A stretch of 64,000 nucleotides of DNA from Vulcanimicrobiota bacterium (GTDB taxonomy: Bacteria; Vulcanimicrobiota; Xenobia; Xenobiales; JADMJV01), in assembly GCA_017307785.1 (NCBI GenBank), contig JAFKGI010000027.1, positions 1-64,000 on the forward strand, written 5' to 3'. Below are positions 1-8,009 of the stretch, piece by piece. Made by a program: the position numbers and the translations under genes. The notes below the pieces were generated by a model. It did not search any database. It saw nothing but the letters and a program-made list of their open reading frames with translations, and was not told the DNA's origin. Within the stretch, counting starts at the first letter, position 1. Every line of letters starts with the position of its first letter.

Positions 1-59
1 AGAAGAAGCGCCTCCTCTCGCTGCTGCTGGGTGTAAACTCGATTGGGTTTGCTTCGCAC
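1..59 (-). CDS. IS3-family OrfA-like N-terminus (partial)
   Basis: Only the first 19 codons lie in the window, starting with GTG at 59 and running off the left edge. The peptide begins VRSKPNRVYTQQQREEALLL-like, which matches the basic start plus Y-T-x-E/Q-Q-R-E-E-A pattern of IS3-type OrfA helix-turn-helix proteins. A GGAGG Shine-Dalgarno (67-71, complement) stands 7 bases upstream of the GTG. It would bind the ends of its own element. Function is inferred from a very short stretch. Confidence 0.4.
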   Translation of the reverse strand, partial: MRSKPNRVYTQQQREEALL

Positions 60-128
60 GGAACATCCTCCAGGTGGCCCTATCCCCTGAAAACTGTCCG
101 GAGATTACGGGCTAATTTTGGATGTTCA
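1..128 (-). mobile_element. Left-edge insertion element, partial (IS3-like)
   Basis: The left edge appears to hold the 5' end of an insertion sequence on the minus strand. The evidence is an OrfA-like reading frame starting at 59 and the abrupt loss of KaiC homology in the adjacent gene at roughly 120-150. A plausible terminal repeat beginning TGAAC reads leftwards from 128, about 69 bases upstream of the OrfA start, but the other end is outside the window so the boundary is inferred. It could be any IS with a similar small HTH protein. Confidence 0.35.
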
Positions 129-472
129 ATGTAAGATAATCGCAAGTAGGGCGCCCGGTCAACATCGCTAGAAGGGAAGATGTCGTAATCGTCTTCCGGT
201 CGCGGACGACCACCGCTTGGAGTCAGATCGACGATCCCGATACCCTCGAGATCCCAACCAAAGGATCGAATGTTGTCACCGACGTCTCCCGTAGGCTCGG
301 AAAGAGTGATGTAGACCCCTTTCTCCTGGCCTCTGCCGGCCAACAACCACTCAAGACTGAGGATAGTCTTCCCCGTCCCCCCGCTGCCAGCCAATAGGTA
401 CGAGCGCCCGCGCAGCAGGCCTCCACCTACGATGTAGTCCAGGCCCTGAATTCCTAAGGATACTCGTTCCAT
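80..472 (-). pseudogene. KaiC-like RecA-fold ATPase, truncated
   Basis: The first ~105 residues read as the N-terminus of a KaiC/RadA-type ATPase: GIQGLDYIVGGGLLRG, a Walker A GSGGTGKT, then a strand ending ITLSEP and the FGWDLE motif. Family members run to 230-500 residues and continue into Walker B; here the frame changes character after the SSDVDRAPY stretch and stops at 80, with the tail probably coming from an inserted element. It is therefore a remnant lacking Walker B and the C-terminal lobe. ATG at 472 is preferred; an in-frame TTG at 493 is possible. The intact gene would have been an ATP-dependent signalling or clock-like protein. Confidence 0.65.
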
Positions 473-565
473 AACGACAGGTGGCTCTTTCAAAGAAGAT
501 GGCTTACGATAGCGCCGAGATACGTCAGCGACAAGGGACTCTCGTATGGGGTCCTCGCGGGACAG

Positions 566-593
566 TGAACTGTACCGACTTTTCTGGAGGCTC
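566..593 (+). repeat. IS3-family left inverted repeat
   Basis: Begins TGAACTGTACCG and ends TGGAGGCTC; pairs with 1862-1889 on the complement. The same stretch would carry the element's own promoter and transposase-binding sites. Confidence 0.8.
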
Positions 594-615
594 CTACCAT
601 GAGAGGATAGGATCC

Positions 616-951
616 ATGAAGAAGAAACACGGACATTACTCCCCCGAGCTCAAAGAGCGCGCGGTTCGCATGGTCAAAGAGCTGCACGCTGCTCAAGGTG
701 GCTCTGAGTGGACGGCCATTCAGTCAATATCTGAGAAGCTAGGCTGCAAGGATGATACCCTGCGTCGTTGGGTTAGAGGCGAACAGATGGGTCGGCCCGC
801 GCCCGAGCCCACGCCTACGAATGCCACCGATGAACAAAAGAGGATTAGCGAACTGGAGCGTGAGAATCGCCAACTTCGCCAAGCCAATGAAATTCTACGG
901 AAGGCATCAGCGTATTTTGCCCAGGCGGAGCTCGACCGCCGGTTTCAGTAG
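616..951 (+). CDS. IS3-family transposase OrfA
   Basis: 111-residue DNA-binding subunit of the IS3 transposase. It opens with MKKKHGHYSPELKERAVRMV, then a helix-turn-helix (SISEKLGCKDDTLRRWVR) and ends in a leucine-zipper-like coiled coil (ISELERENRQLRQANEILRKAS) used for dimerisation. An earlier in-frame ATG at 481 lies outside the left inverted repeat, so the ATG at 616, preceded by AGGATAGGATCC, is the natural start. The frame ends at TAG 949-951, inside the overlap with orfB. OrfA alone usually binds the ends and represses; the OrfAB fusion is the active transposase. Confidence 0.9.
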   Translation: MKKKHGHYSPELKERAVRMVKELHAAQGGSEWTAIQSISEKLGCKDDTLRRWVRGEQMGRPAPEPTPTNATDEQKRISELERENRQLRQANEILRKASAYFAQAELDRRFQ

Positions 952-1844
952 TCGTTGACTTTATCGATGAGCATCGACAGGTCTATGGGGTCGAGCCGAT
1001 TTGCAGAGAACTGCAATTCGCCCCGTCAACGTATTATTTCATCAGGTCTAGACGCCAGCAAACTAAGCTACTGCCCATCAGACAGCTAGTAGAAGAGGCT
1101 CTGAAGCCCCTGATACTGCGCATTTGGAAAGAAAACAGATGCGTCTACGGTGCCCGCAAAGTCTGGCACCAGTTGCTGAGAGACGGTGTGCCGGTAGCTC
1201 GCTGCACGGTCCAGCGATTGATGCGTCGAATGAACTTGCGCGGCGTCATTCGGGGGAAAAAGATACGAACCACGATTCGAGATAAGGCGCAAGATTGCCC
1301 ACTGGACTTCGTCAAAAGGAAGTTTGGTGCAAGAAAGCCCAATGAACTCTGGGTTTCCGACTTTACCTACGTGTCGACCTGGCAGGGTTTCGCTTACGTG
1401 GCCTTCATCACCGACGCATACGCCAGGCGCATCGTAGGTTGGCGAGTTTCTAGAAGTCCCAACACTGACTTTGTTCTCGACGCACTGCAACAGGCGCTCC
1501 ACGAGCGGCGCCCGGTAGGAGATAAGAAGCTCGTTCACCACTCTGACCGTGGCTCGCAATATCTGGCTATCCGCTACTCCGAGAGGTTGGTGGAGGCAGG
1601 CATACAGGCGTCAGTGGGCAGTGTGGGGGACTCCTACGACAACGCCCTCGCTGAAACAATAAACGGACTCTACAAAGCGGAGGTAATCCATCGTCAAACT
1701 TGGAAAACGATCGAGGAAGTTGAGCTGTCTACCCTGGACTGGGTGGACTGGTTTAACAACCGCCGACTTCTAGCACCGCTTGGTTACGTGCCACCGGCCG
1801 AAGCTGAGTCGACCTACTACAAGCAGGCGGCCACGCAGAAATAG
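891..1844 (+). CDS. IS3-family transposase OrfB (DDE integrase domain, made by frameshift)
   Basis: The catalytic subunit lies in the -1 frame relative to orfA. That frame opens at 891 and has no good start codon before the conserved VVDFIDEHRQVYGVEPICREL region at 951, so translation by programmed -1 frameshifting within 891-948 is inferred; the exact slippery site is not obvious. The HTH_21 segment is followed by an rve integrase core with the DDE triad visible: D in NELWVSDFTYV, D in LVHHSDRGSQY and E in YDNALAETINGLYKAE. The C-terminus (WVDWFNNRRLLAPLGYVPP) is standard. The feature starts at the frame opening, not at a proven start codon. Confidence 0.85.
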   Translation, partial: NSTEGISVFCPGGARPPVSVVVDFIDEHRQVYGVEPICRELQFAPSTYYFIRSRRQQTKLLPIRQLVEEALKPLILRIWKENRCVYGARKVWHQLLRDGVPVARCTVQRLMRRMNLRGVIRGKKIRTTIRDKAQDCPLDFVKRKFGARKPNELWVSDFTYVSTWQGFAYVAFITDAYARRIVGWRVSRSPNTDFVLDALQQALHERRPVGDKKLVHHSDRGSQYLAIRYSERLVEAGIQASVGSVGDSYDNALAETINGLYKAEVIHRQTWKTIEEVELSTLDWVDWFNNRRLLAPLGYVPPAEAESTYYKQAATQK

Positions 1845-1861
1845 CGTGACCCTCGCTTACT

Positions 1862-1889
1862 GAGTCTCCAAGATTTCCGGTACAGTTCA
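1862..1889 (-). repeat. IS3-family right inverted repeat
   Basis: The complement begins TGAACTGTACCGG and ends TTGGAGACTC, matching the left end at 566-593 with about seven mismatches, all after base 12. The outer 12 bases are identical, as expected for the transposase cleavage end. Confidence 0.8.
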
Positions 1890-2856
1890 ATCGCTCGCCA
1901 GCCGGGTGGGTCTAGACCCGAACGGACTTCGTGACGCTAGGAGCCCAATGATATCCTACCGCTAAAGACTGGCGTATTCGTTCGTTGCTTCGCCCTGCCC
2001 CACTGGTCTTTGCCCACCCGATACGGGGAGCACCGCGGTTTCAACCAAATGAAGAACAAAGGGGTATCGAGGCGCCGGGGGGGTGGGGTGCCTCGATACC
2101 CGGCGTCGATTGTCTCGCCATCTAGCTAGAAAATCCAGGTAGCAACGTACTACGGCTGTCACTACAAACAAAACCCCATCCGCCCGCGCCAGGATTATAG
2201 AGCGCTCATAACAATCGTGCCAGGCGGTTGTTTACGACACTTTACATCGCCCAAGTCAAGAGATGACCGCTCACGAATACGACCCGTCGTGGTTCTGGTC
2301 CGATTGGATATAGCTTACGCGACGTAGAAGAACAAGAAGTCGGTCGACGATTTCTTGGAAGCCGGCTGCCGCCCCGCGATTCAGCGTTGCTATCTCACTG
2401 TTATGGCTTCGCTCCGCCGTCCATATGCAGTAGTCTCGGTGCCAACTCAAGTCGGCCAAGAGCTCCTCTAACTCACGCTTCATCACATAAGTATAAGCCT
2501 TAGCGAACGTCTCGGCCAGCAGGAAAGACCTCCAAGAAGATTCCAGCTAGCTGCTCCGGCATCCGCGTGTTCGAGCTGCGCCCGCCCTTGATAAGGGTTG
2601 CCAACTGGGCAACAGCCGGTCACGGGCCTGGGTGACGCCGAGTAACTGGCAGATAATGACTTGGATACCGAGCGGAATGTGAGCCGATGGTCTACCCTCA
2701 AACTATGGAATCACAGAACCAGAGACTCTTCCCACCCCTGTTGCTGACATTGTTGCTGGTTAGTTTTGTCTGCCTGATATCCCGCTCTCCCGTTGTCGCG
2801 CGGTCCGACCTGGGGCTCGCCCACGAGCTGACCTATCCCTCCCTTTACGGATTTTG
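1890..2856. other. Low-coding region beside the insertion sequence
   Basis: No recognisable gene. Stop codons are frequent on both strands and base composition is more AT-rich than the rest of the window. Short frames exist: 2271-2486 minus (listed separately), 2705-2878 plus (a 57-residue peptide with one hydrophobic stretch LLLTLLLVSFVCLI) and, on the complement of 2521-2680, two overlapping fragments reading VIICQLLGVTQARDRLL and then QLATLIKGGRSSNTRM, which look like a frame-shifted remnant, perhaps of an HTH protein. Decayed accessory DNA is the likeliest reading. Confidence 0.5.
2271..2486 (-). CDS. Small hypothetical protein
   Basis: 71-residue frame beginning MMKRELEELLADLSWHRDY and continuing as an amphipathic, probably all-helical peptide (NRGAAAGFQEIVDRLLVLLRRV). 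No family is recognised. There is no clear Shine-Dalgarno before either of the two adjacent ATG codons, and the surroundings look decayed, so it may not be expressed. The helical pattern and lack of odd residues are the only reasons to keep it. Confidence 0.28.
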   Translation of the reverse strand: MMKRELEELLADLSWHRDYCIWTAERSHNSEIATLNRGAAAGFQEIVDRLLVLLRRVSYIQSDQNHDGSYS

Positions 2857-3222
2857 TCAGCCTTCCGTTTTCCGATAGAGATTTGGCCTTCCACCCACTG
2901 GGATAGCGTCCATAGTCGCAAGGCGGTCGATCAAGCTCCGCTTGAGTTCTGATGACCTACGCTGAAAATTCGACAGTTCAACCACCTCCATCACCGCAAC
3001 CTCAGGTAGGCTGGCGAGGAAGCAGATCGCTCTGTCCAATTCTCTCGAAAGGTCGATCTCTTGTTCACACTGCTCCTGTATTACCTTTGCGACTGTATCC
3101 GTCGTTCGCCCCATTCTTACGGCGATCGCCTCCACAGGTTCCCCGCTAACGTGCGCATCTATAATCATGTCGCGGTGTTCTGAAGACAGTCGTCCGCGAT
3201 GAATTGCAGGTTGGTTTGTCAT
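2857..3222 (-). CDS. Small helix-turn-helix protein
   Basis: 121 residues from the ATG at 3222 (longer in-frame starts up to 3402 add a sequence without family features). Residues 8-48 (HRGRLSSEHRDMIIDAHVSG... followed by VEAIAVRMGRTTDTVAKVI) look like a Sigma-70 region 4/homeodomain-like HTH: a lysine/arginine start, a first helix, then I-A-x-x-x-G-R/T-x-D-T-V. The remainder is helical with a hydrophobic core (ELDRAICFLASLPEVAVMEVVELSNF). The N-terminal part resembles that of the gene at 55946-56329, suggesting a lineage-specific family. Role as DNA-binding protein is inferred. Confidence 0.5.
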   Translation of the reverse strand: MTNQPAIHRGRLSSEHRDMIIDAHVSGEPVEAIAVRMGRTTDTVAKVIQEQCEQEIDLSRELDRAICFLASLPEVAVMEVVELSNFQRRSSELKRSLIDRLATMDAIPVGGRPNLYRKTEG

Positions 3223-3455
3223 GCTCGTAACATCCCACGGCTTGGGGGCGAAGCAAAGCGACATCCATACCAACCAGCCGCGCGAAAGGAGACCCGCCAA
3301 AAAATCTGCGGTTTGCCCGGACGCGAACACTCTGATACCGATATTGCCGGGCGGCCCCCACTTCCCCTGATGTACGCAAGGTTTAACTTTTACCAAAGAC
3401 ATTTATCCCGGCTTTCTTCCAGGAGGGCCCTGGGCCCGGATCGAAGCCGCCGCCT

Positions 3456-4238
3456 ATGAGTGAAAAACGTGTCGTCATCATCACCGGAGCCTCGCGCGGA
3501 CTGGGCGCGGCTACGGCCCACTGGCTGGCCAAGAAGTCGGTCAAACTGCTCCTCAACGCCCGCAACGTCGAGTTGCTCGAGAAAGTGCGCGAGGAATGCC
3601 AGAAGCTCGGCTCGGAAGTCGTGACCGTGCCGGGAGACGTGGGTGAACTGGAAGTCTGTCAAAAGATCGTCAGCGCCGCCAGCGACAAGTGGGGACGCAT
3701 CGACGCCGTCATCAACAACGCGGCCCTCATCGACCCCATCGGCATCTACACCAACGTGGATATGGAAGCCTGGTCGCGGGCCATGCAGATCAACCTGGTG
3801 GCTCCGCTCTATCTGGCTCGCCTGGCTTCGCCCTGGCTGCTCGAGAGCAAAGGCAAAGTCGTCAACGTCAGCACCGGTGCCGCCGTGCATCCGCTGGCCG
3901 CCTGGTCGGCCTATTGCGCCAGCAAAGCCGGCCTGCATCACCTGACCCGTTGTATGGCCGTGGAGCAACCGCGCATTATCGCCGTCTCGCTGCGCCCGGG
4001 CGTCATCGACACCGCCATGCAGGACCAGATTCGCAAAGACGGCCCGGGCCATATGCCCCCTGACATGATGCAGTATTTCCAGCAGCTCAAAGAAACCAAC
4101 CGGCTCGAGCCCCCGGAAGTCCCGGCCAAGTCCATGGCCTGGTTGGCTCTCTACTGCCCGCCCGAATGGAACGGCGAGATGATCGAATACACCGATCCCC
4201 GCGTCGTCAAAGAATCAGCCGCCGTCTTCGGAGACTAG
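3456..4238 (+). CDS. SDR-family NAD(P)-dependent oxidoreductase
   Basis: 260-residue classical short-chain dehydrogenase, the usual size. It shows the nucleotide-binding TGASRGLG (residues 10-17), the NNAA motif (87-90), and the catalytic triad Ser139 (VNVSTG), Tyr153 and Lys157 (SAYCASKAG). After the active site, LRPGVIDTAMQ is the conserved PG motif that closes over the cofactor. The closest flavour is the benzil reductase/YIR035C group, but substrate cannot be told. It stands alone, with an inverted-repeat terminator just downstream. The ATG at 3456 lacks a close Shine-Dalgarno. Confidence 0.9.
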   Translation: MSEKRVVIITGASRGLGAATAHWLAKKSVKLLLNARNVELLEKVREECQKLGSEVVTVPGDVGELEVCQKIVSAASDKWGRIDAVINNAALIDPIGIYTNVDMEAWSRAMQINLVAPLYLARLASPWLLESKGKVVNVSTGAAVHPLAAWSAYCASKAGLHHLTRCMAVEQPRIIAVSLRPGVIDTAMQDQIRKDGPGHMPPDMMQYFQQLKETNRLEPPEVPAKSMAWLALYCPPEWNGEMIEYTDPRVVKESAAVFGD

Positions 4239-4272
4239 CGCCGCAGGCGCTGTCGTTCTTCGGGTTGTGGAG

Positions 4273-4349
4273 CCGAGTGACCCAGGTGACCCCTGCGCGC
4301 GAAGTGGAGGGGCTTCGCCCCGACCGAAGCGCTGGTTGGGGTCACTCGG
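4273..4349. terminator. Nested inverted repeat between convergent genes
   Basis: Outer arms CCGAGTGACCC (4273-4283) and its complement (4339-4349) are perfect over 11 bp. They enclose a second GC hairpin GGGGC-ttc-GCCCC (4309-4321). The structure lies between the SDR gene and the convergent gene ending at 4342, overlapping the latter's stop codon. There is no U-tract, so termination by this alone is uncertain. Confidence 0.45.
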
Positions 4350-4626
4350 CGACTAAGTTCAGGCGCACCAGCTGGCGCAGCCCTTCATCGAAGTGCTGCT
4401 CCGTGCCCGGCTGCAGCTCGATCCAGGCGTGCCCCAGGAAGGTCTCCAGGCTGCCGCGCACGGCCCGCACCCGGAAGTTCTCTTGAAAGTGCTTCTGGAT
4501 GGATTTGGCCAGTGCGCGGTCGGGCACGTCCAGCTGGACGCTGCCGTTCTCGTAGTGCAACTCGCCTGAGGGGAACTCGTCGCGCTTGCGGCCTTCCTTG
4601 GTGTTGCGCAGGCGGTAGACGATCAT
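4342..4626 (-). CDS. Conserved-looking hypothetical protein (94 aa)
   Basis: Small soluble protein starting MIVYRLRNTKEGRKRDEF. It has no signal or membrane segment; alternating strands and helices (SVQLDVPDRALAKSIQKHF, TFLGHAWIELQPG) suggest a compact alpha/beta fold. The ATG overlaps the stop of the upstream gene as ATGA, so its translation is coupled to the zincin-like protein, implying a joint function. No family recognised. Confidence 0.65.
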   Translation of the reverse strand: MIVYRLRNTKEGRKRDEFPSGELHYENGSVQLDVPDRALAKSIQKHFQENFRVRAVRGSLETFLGHAWIELQPGTEQHFDEGLRQLVRLNLVAE

Positions 4627-5936
4627 TTCAGCAGATACTCGATGTAGTCGTAGATGGAGCGGTCGAAGTCGTGCAGGTCCGAACGGGTCCAGAGCGGCTC
4701 GAAGCAGTCGTTTTCGGCCAGATAGGACTCGACCGCCTGTGCGAAATAATGGGGCGGCGAGTTGGAAGACATCAGGTCGCCAAAACGATGGCCTCCTTCC
4801 AGACACACCTGATAACTGGCGCGCACGGCGGCTGACTTGGAGCTGGCGAAGTTCTCGCCACCCATGGCGTGATCCCAGAGATGGGCAAAGTAGTAAAAGA
4901 CCGGGTGAAAGCCGTGAGGCGCCTGGCTGACACAGGCGTCCTCCACCAGGCAAATGCGCGACTGGGGCAGATAGGCCGCGCCTTGCAAATCGGTGTGGCC
5001 GCAGTTGGCCAGCTCGGGATGCGCCAGCAAGGGCTCTCCGGGGGGCAGCAGATAAACCTTGGCGTGCACTTCGGTGCACTGCTGCAGCACCCGCCGCCCG
5101 AAGCGTGAGAGCAGTCCGTTCAGCTTGCGAAAACCTGGCTGGGCGGGGTCCCCCACCACCAGGCGCTCGAGGAGAATCGAGACTTCCTCGGGCAGAACTT
5201 CTTCGGCGAGCGGCGCTTCTTCAGGGACCGCCTCTTCGGCAGCCTCGGGATCCCAATGGGCCTCCTCGGCGATCAGAAAGCCACTGGAAAAGTCCAGCAG
5301 ACTGCCCAGAGACGACTTGGCGCCGGGCGGGGCCTGAGGGGCGCTGGCCGGAGCGGAGGTCGTGGGAGCTGCCTGGACCTTTTCGGCTGCGGTGGCCTCG
5401 CTGGCGGAGGTGGGCGGGGTGACCGGTGCCCGCGCGGGGGCCGGCTCGGGTTGGGCGGCGGCCGCGGGTTCTTGCGTCCGAGAGGCCTCGCCGCCGACCG
5501 CGGCGGAAGTGGTTGGAGGCGGGGTCAGCGCGGTTCCCTCCACCGCAGCCTCTTCCTCGTCTTCGACGAATCCCTCGATTTCGGTTTCTTCCTGATTGGG
5601 AGCGGTCTCGTCTTCCGGTTCAGCCTCTTCTTCGTCTCCCTCGCCCCCTTCTGGGGACGACTCTTCTTCCGGTTTGTCCTCGGCTTCCAGCTGCTCTCTC
5701 CACATTTGAGCGAACTGGTTGGCGCCGCGACCTCCATAGTCGTCCGGGTCCATATCGCCGAGCATGTCCTCGGACATGGCGCTGGAATCGGTGGACATGG
5801 CCGACTTGTCCACTTCGCCGGCGCGTTCGGCGCGGGCCTTGGCCTCTTTGGTGCGCGCGGAACTCAGAGTGTCACTGGTCTTTTGAGTGAACTCGCTGAC
5901 TCGCGTTTGGTTGACCTGAATGTAAATCGGATCCAC
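4623..5936 (-). CDS. Large acidic protein with degenerate zincin-like C-terminus
   Basis: 437 residues from a GTG start. Residues 1-70 form a charged N-terminus (NQTRVSEFTQKTSDTLSSAR), 70-240 is a Glu- and Pro/Ala-rich linker, and 250-437 is a folded domain. That domain resembles the anthrax-lethal-factor-like (ATLF) metallopeptidase layout: a helix with HLWDH at about 352-356 where an active enzyme has HExxH, and a later HYFAQAVESYL where active enzymes have a YFAEAF-like Glu ligand. Both acidic residues are replaced (by L and Q), so peptidase activity is doubtful. No signal peptide. The first gene of a two-gene operon with 4342-4626. The resemblance is by eye. Confidence 0.6.
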   Translation of the reverse strand: MDPIYIQVNQTRVSEFTQKTSDTLSSARTKEAKARAERAGEVDKSAMSTDSSAMSEDMLGDMDPDDYGGRGANQFAQMWREQLEAEDKPEEESSPEGGEGDEEEAEPEDETAPNQEETEIEGFVEDEEEAAVEGTALTPPPTTSAAVGGEASRTQEPAAAAQPEPAPARAPVTPPTSASEATAAEKVQAAPTTSAPASAPQAPPGAKSSLGSLLDFSSGFLIAEEAHWDPEAAEEAVPEEAPLAEEVLPEEVSILLERLVVGDPAQPGFRKLNGLLSRFGRRVLQQCTEVHAKVYLLPPGEPLLAHPELANCGHTDLQGAAYLPQSRICLVEDACVSQAPHGFHPVFYYFAHLWDHAMGGENFASSKSAAVRASYQVCLEGGHRFGDLMSSNSPPHYFAQAVESYLAENDCFEPLWTRSDLHDFDRSIYDYIEYLLK

Positions 5937-6023
5937 GTCTCGCTAAGGTTCTTCCTTGGTTCAAGAACAGCCTGTCAGGGAAAGGTTCAGGAGTTTTTGA
6001 GCGGCTCGGCCTAGACTAGGGCC

Positions 6024-7115
6024 ATGCAGATCAGCCAGCTTTCCCCCCTCCGTCAGCAGACCACCGCCCGGACCGCCAAACCTTCGGAAAAAATCGAGGC
6101 TCCGGTTCTCCCGAGCGACCAGGTCGAAATCTCGGCCCAGGACAAAGGCCCCTCCAGGAAATGGGTGGGAGCTCTGGCCCTGGGCGGAATGTCGGTGGCC
6201 TGTATGCTGTTGTCCGGCTGTGGCACGCGCCTCAGTCCCGAACAACTGGGGGCCAAATTGCCGGTGCAAACCCCGGCTCAGGATGCTCAGCAGGCTCTGC
6301 GCTTCGAAGTGATTCCCAACGCCATGGGCAAGGTCGACATCATTCGCCAGACTCACACCGAGACCAGAACCGATTCGGACGGCGATACGCACAGCGAGAC
6401 CGTCAACGACGATCTCCAGCCGGTGGGCGTCTACCTGGGCAACGGACTCTACCTGGACGCCGGCTTGAACGTCAGCCTGGTGCCCGATCGCGTGCTGCAC
6501 CAGCCGATCATTCCTCAGGATTTCAGTCAACTGAAGATTCAGGGCCAGTTCGGCTCCTGGAGTCGCACTAACGTGACCCAGAGCGGCAATCAGGTGAGCA
6601 TCAAGTCCCCTCTTTCGTTCACCAATACCGTCACCCGCGACTCCGAGAACAAGACCACTCTGCAGCTCGGCACCTTCAGTCCCTTCCAGAAGTTCAACCG
6701 CATCGAGATTACCCGCGACGGCAACAAGACGGTCATCCAGGGCTGGGCTCCCAAAGGCCTGACGGCCCTGAGCCGCGTGGAAATCACCCAGGAAGGCAAC
6801 GTCACCAAGGTTCATCCTTGGGGTCCTGGCGGTCTGGTGGACACCAAGATCACTCGCGAGGCCGACAAGATTACCGTGCAGCGTTTCGGCGGCAGCCTGG
6901 GGCGCACCAACGTCGAGCTCAATCCCAACGGGGAACAGAAGATCAGCGAACCCTGGGGCATCGGCTCCCAGACCATCGCCCGTGGCGAAAACGGAATGAA
7001 TTTGTCGGAACGCGGTCTGGGCACCACTCACAGCAGCATTCTCCAACAGGGAAATGATTTTCTGGTGCGTGAACCCGGCATCATGAGCACGACCACGATT
7101 ACCATGCAAAAATAA
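6024..7115 (+). CDS. Membrane-anchored repeat protein, possible lipoprotein
   Basis: 363 residues. A 45-residue polar N-terminus (MQISQLSPLRQQTTARTAKP) precedes a hydrophobic segment at 47-65 ending LLSGCG, where Cys66 looks like a lipobox cysteine. Such a long leader is unusual for a lipoprotein, so a simple membrane anchor is possible. The rest is a beta-rich run of imperfect repeats around ITRDGNKTVI, ITQEGNVTKV, ITREADKITV, ending each with a W/F-G-P-x-G turn, suggesting a beta-solenoid or sheet. No enzymatic motif. It heads a run of plus-strand genes with the membrane protein at 7149. Confidence 0.65.
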   Translation: MQISQLSPLRQQTTARTAKPSEKIEAPVLPSDQVEISAQDKGPSRKWVGALALGGMSVACMLLSGCGTRLSPEQLGAKLPVQTPAQDAQQALRFEVIPNAMGKVDIIRQTHTETRTDSDGDTHSETVNDDLQPVGVYLGNGLYLDAGLNVSLVPDRVLHQPIIPQDFSQLKIQGQFGSWSRTNVTQSGNQVSIKSPLSFTNTVTRDSENKTTLQLGTFSPFQKFNRIEITRDGNKTVIQGWAPKGLTALSRVEITQEGNVTKVHPWGPGGLVDTKITREADKITVQRFGGSLGRTNVELNPNGEQKISEPWGIGSQTIARGENGMNLSERGLGTTHSSILQQGNDFLVREPGIMSTTTITMQK

Positions 7116-7148
7116 AAGGGGTCGCCCACAGACGTAGAATTCTCCTGA

Positions 7149-8009
7149 ATGGCGAAATTTGACGATCTGTTGGAGCACCGGCACCGGCTCAAAGTCGGCC
7201 TGGCGCTCGCCCCCTTTCTCGGTCTGGCCAGTTGGGCTCTGATGCTGGGGAGCGAGATCGGAGACCCGTTGCGCTTCGACCTGTGGCAAAATCCAGCCAG
7301 CTGGGTCTCCCTTTCGCCCTTTGTGCTCGGCTGGTTTGGCCTGCTGTATCGGTTCGTTCCCTTTCAGAATGCCAACATCGGATCGGCCGCTCAGGGCGAC
7401 AAGCCGCGACTGTGGCGCCAGGGCAATCCAGCGATTCGCCAGCCCTCGAGCATGGGCGCCTGGTTGATGGCCCTCTTTCTGTTCAGCGTGATGGGCTGCG
7501 TGGGACTGGCCGCTACCGGCGAGAATCTGACCATGGCCGCTTTGCCGATGATGTACATTTCGCTGGGCCTCATCTTTGCCATGGTCATGTCACTGGCCCG
7601 TTGGATCGAGCTGGACGTGGATAGTCTGCGCATCATCCGCCACCGAGTCTGCTTCGGTCTCCAGACCAGCGAAGTGCAGCCGGAAAAAGAAGCCGTGCGT
7701 GCTCTGGGCGTGTGTCGCAGCAGCTACGGCGGCCCTTACAAGATTTTCGCCTTCTGCAAAGACGGCAGTGTCTTCCCACTTTCTCAGGAGCAGGTGGATG
7801 GAAAGCAGATCACTTTTGAGTCGGAGCGATTGGCGGATCAGTTGATGGTGCCGCTGCTGCGCGATATGGAGAACCAGTCTCCCGAGACGGTGGCACGCCA
7901 CGTGCGCTCCCTGAGCGACGACAAGCTGCCGGTTCGCCAGGACTGGAAAGAAGTCTCCGTTCCTGCCGGAGTGCAGGAGCATCGCTCCATCTACCCCCCT
8001 ATCGACTGA
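7149..8009 (+). CDS. Hypothetical membrane protein with four TM helices
   Basis: 286 residues. Hydrophobic segments near 16-35, 50-75, 98-120 and 124-150 give four predicted membrane spans, followed by a ~130-residue soluble C-terminal domain (RIIRHRVCFGLQTSEVQPEKE, then FCKDGSVFPLSQEQVDG) that may resemble a PH-like beta domain. No known family assigned. Its TGA abuts the ATG of the next gene with no spacer, so the two are cotranscribed and probably functionally linked. Confidence 0.65.
   Translation: MAKFDDLLEHRHRLKVGLALAPFLGLASWALMLGSEIGDPLRFDLWQNPASWVSLSPFVLGWFGLLYRFVPFQNANIGSAAQGDKPRLWRQGNPAIRQPSSMGAWLMALFLFSVMGCVGLAATGENLTMAALPMMYISLGLIFAMVMSLARWIELDVDSLRIIRHRVCFGLQTSEVQPEKEAVRALGVCRSSYGGPYKIFAFCKDGSVFPLSQEQVDGKQITFESERLADQLMVPLLRDMENQSPETVARHVRSLSDDKLPVRQDWKEVSVPAGVQEHRSIYPPID

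Larger units (their letters stand above)
566..1889 (+). mobile_element. IS3-family insertion sequence, complete
   Basis: This 1,324-bp element has the two overlapping frames (orfA at 616, orfB reached by -1 frameshift) and imperfect terminal inverted repeats typical of IS3. The left end (566-593) and the right end (1862-1889, complement) share the first 12 bases TGAACTGTACCG and match at about 21 of 28 positions, and the ends are TG...CA. The bases just outside (cag and atc) do not form a 3-5 bp target duplication, so the flanks may have been rearranged after insertion. Both frames are open, so it may be active. Confidence 0.85.

Noticed and set aside
2705..2878. 57-residue frame with a hydrophobic stretch
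   Set aside because: No ribosome site, no family, and the region looks decayed.
4627..5079. N-terminal extension of the 94-residue protein up to 5079
   Set aside because: It would overlap the coding part of the zincin-like protein, and the ATGA overlap at 4624-4627 gives a natural start.
5961..7289. 442-codon frame on the minus strand opposite the repeat lipoprotein
   Set aside because: The plus-strand protein has a membrane anchor and ordered repeats, while the antisense frame has no motif and covers two genes.
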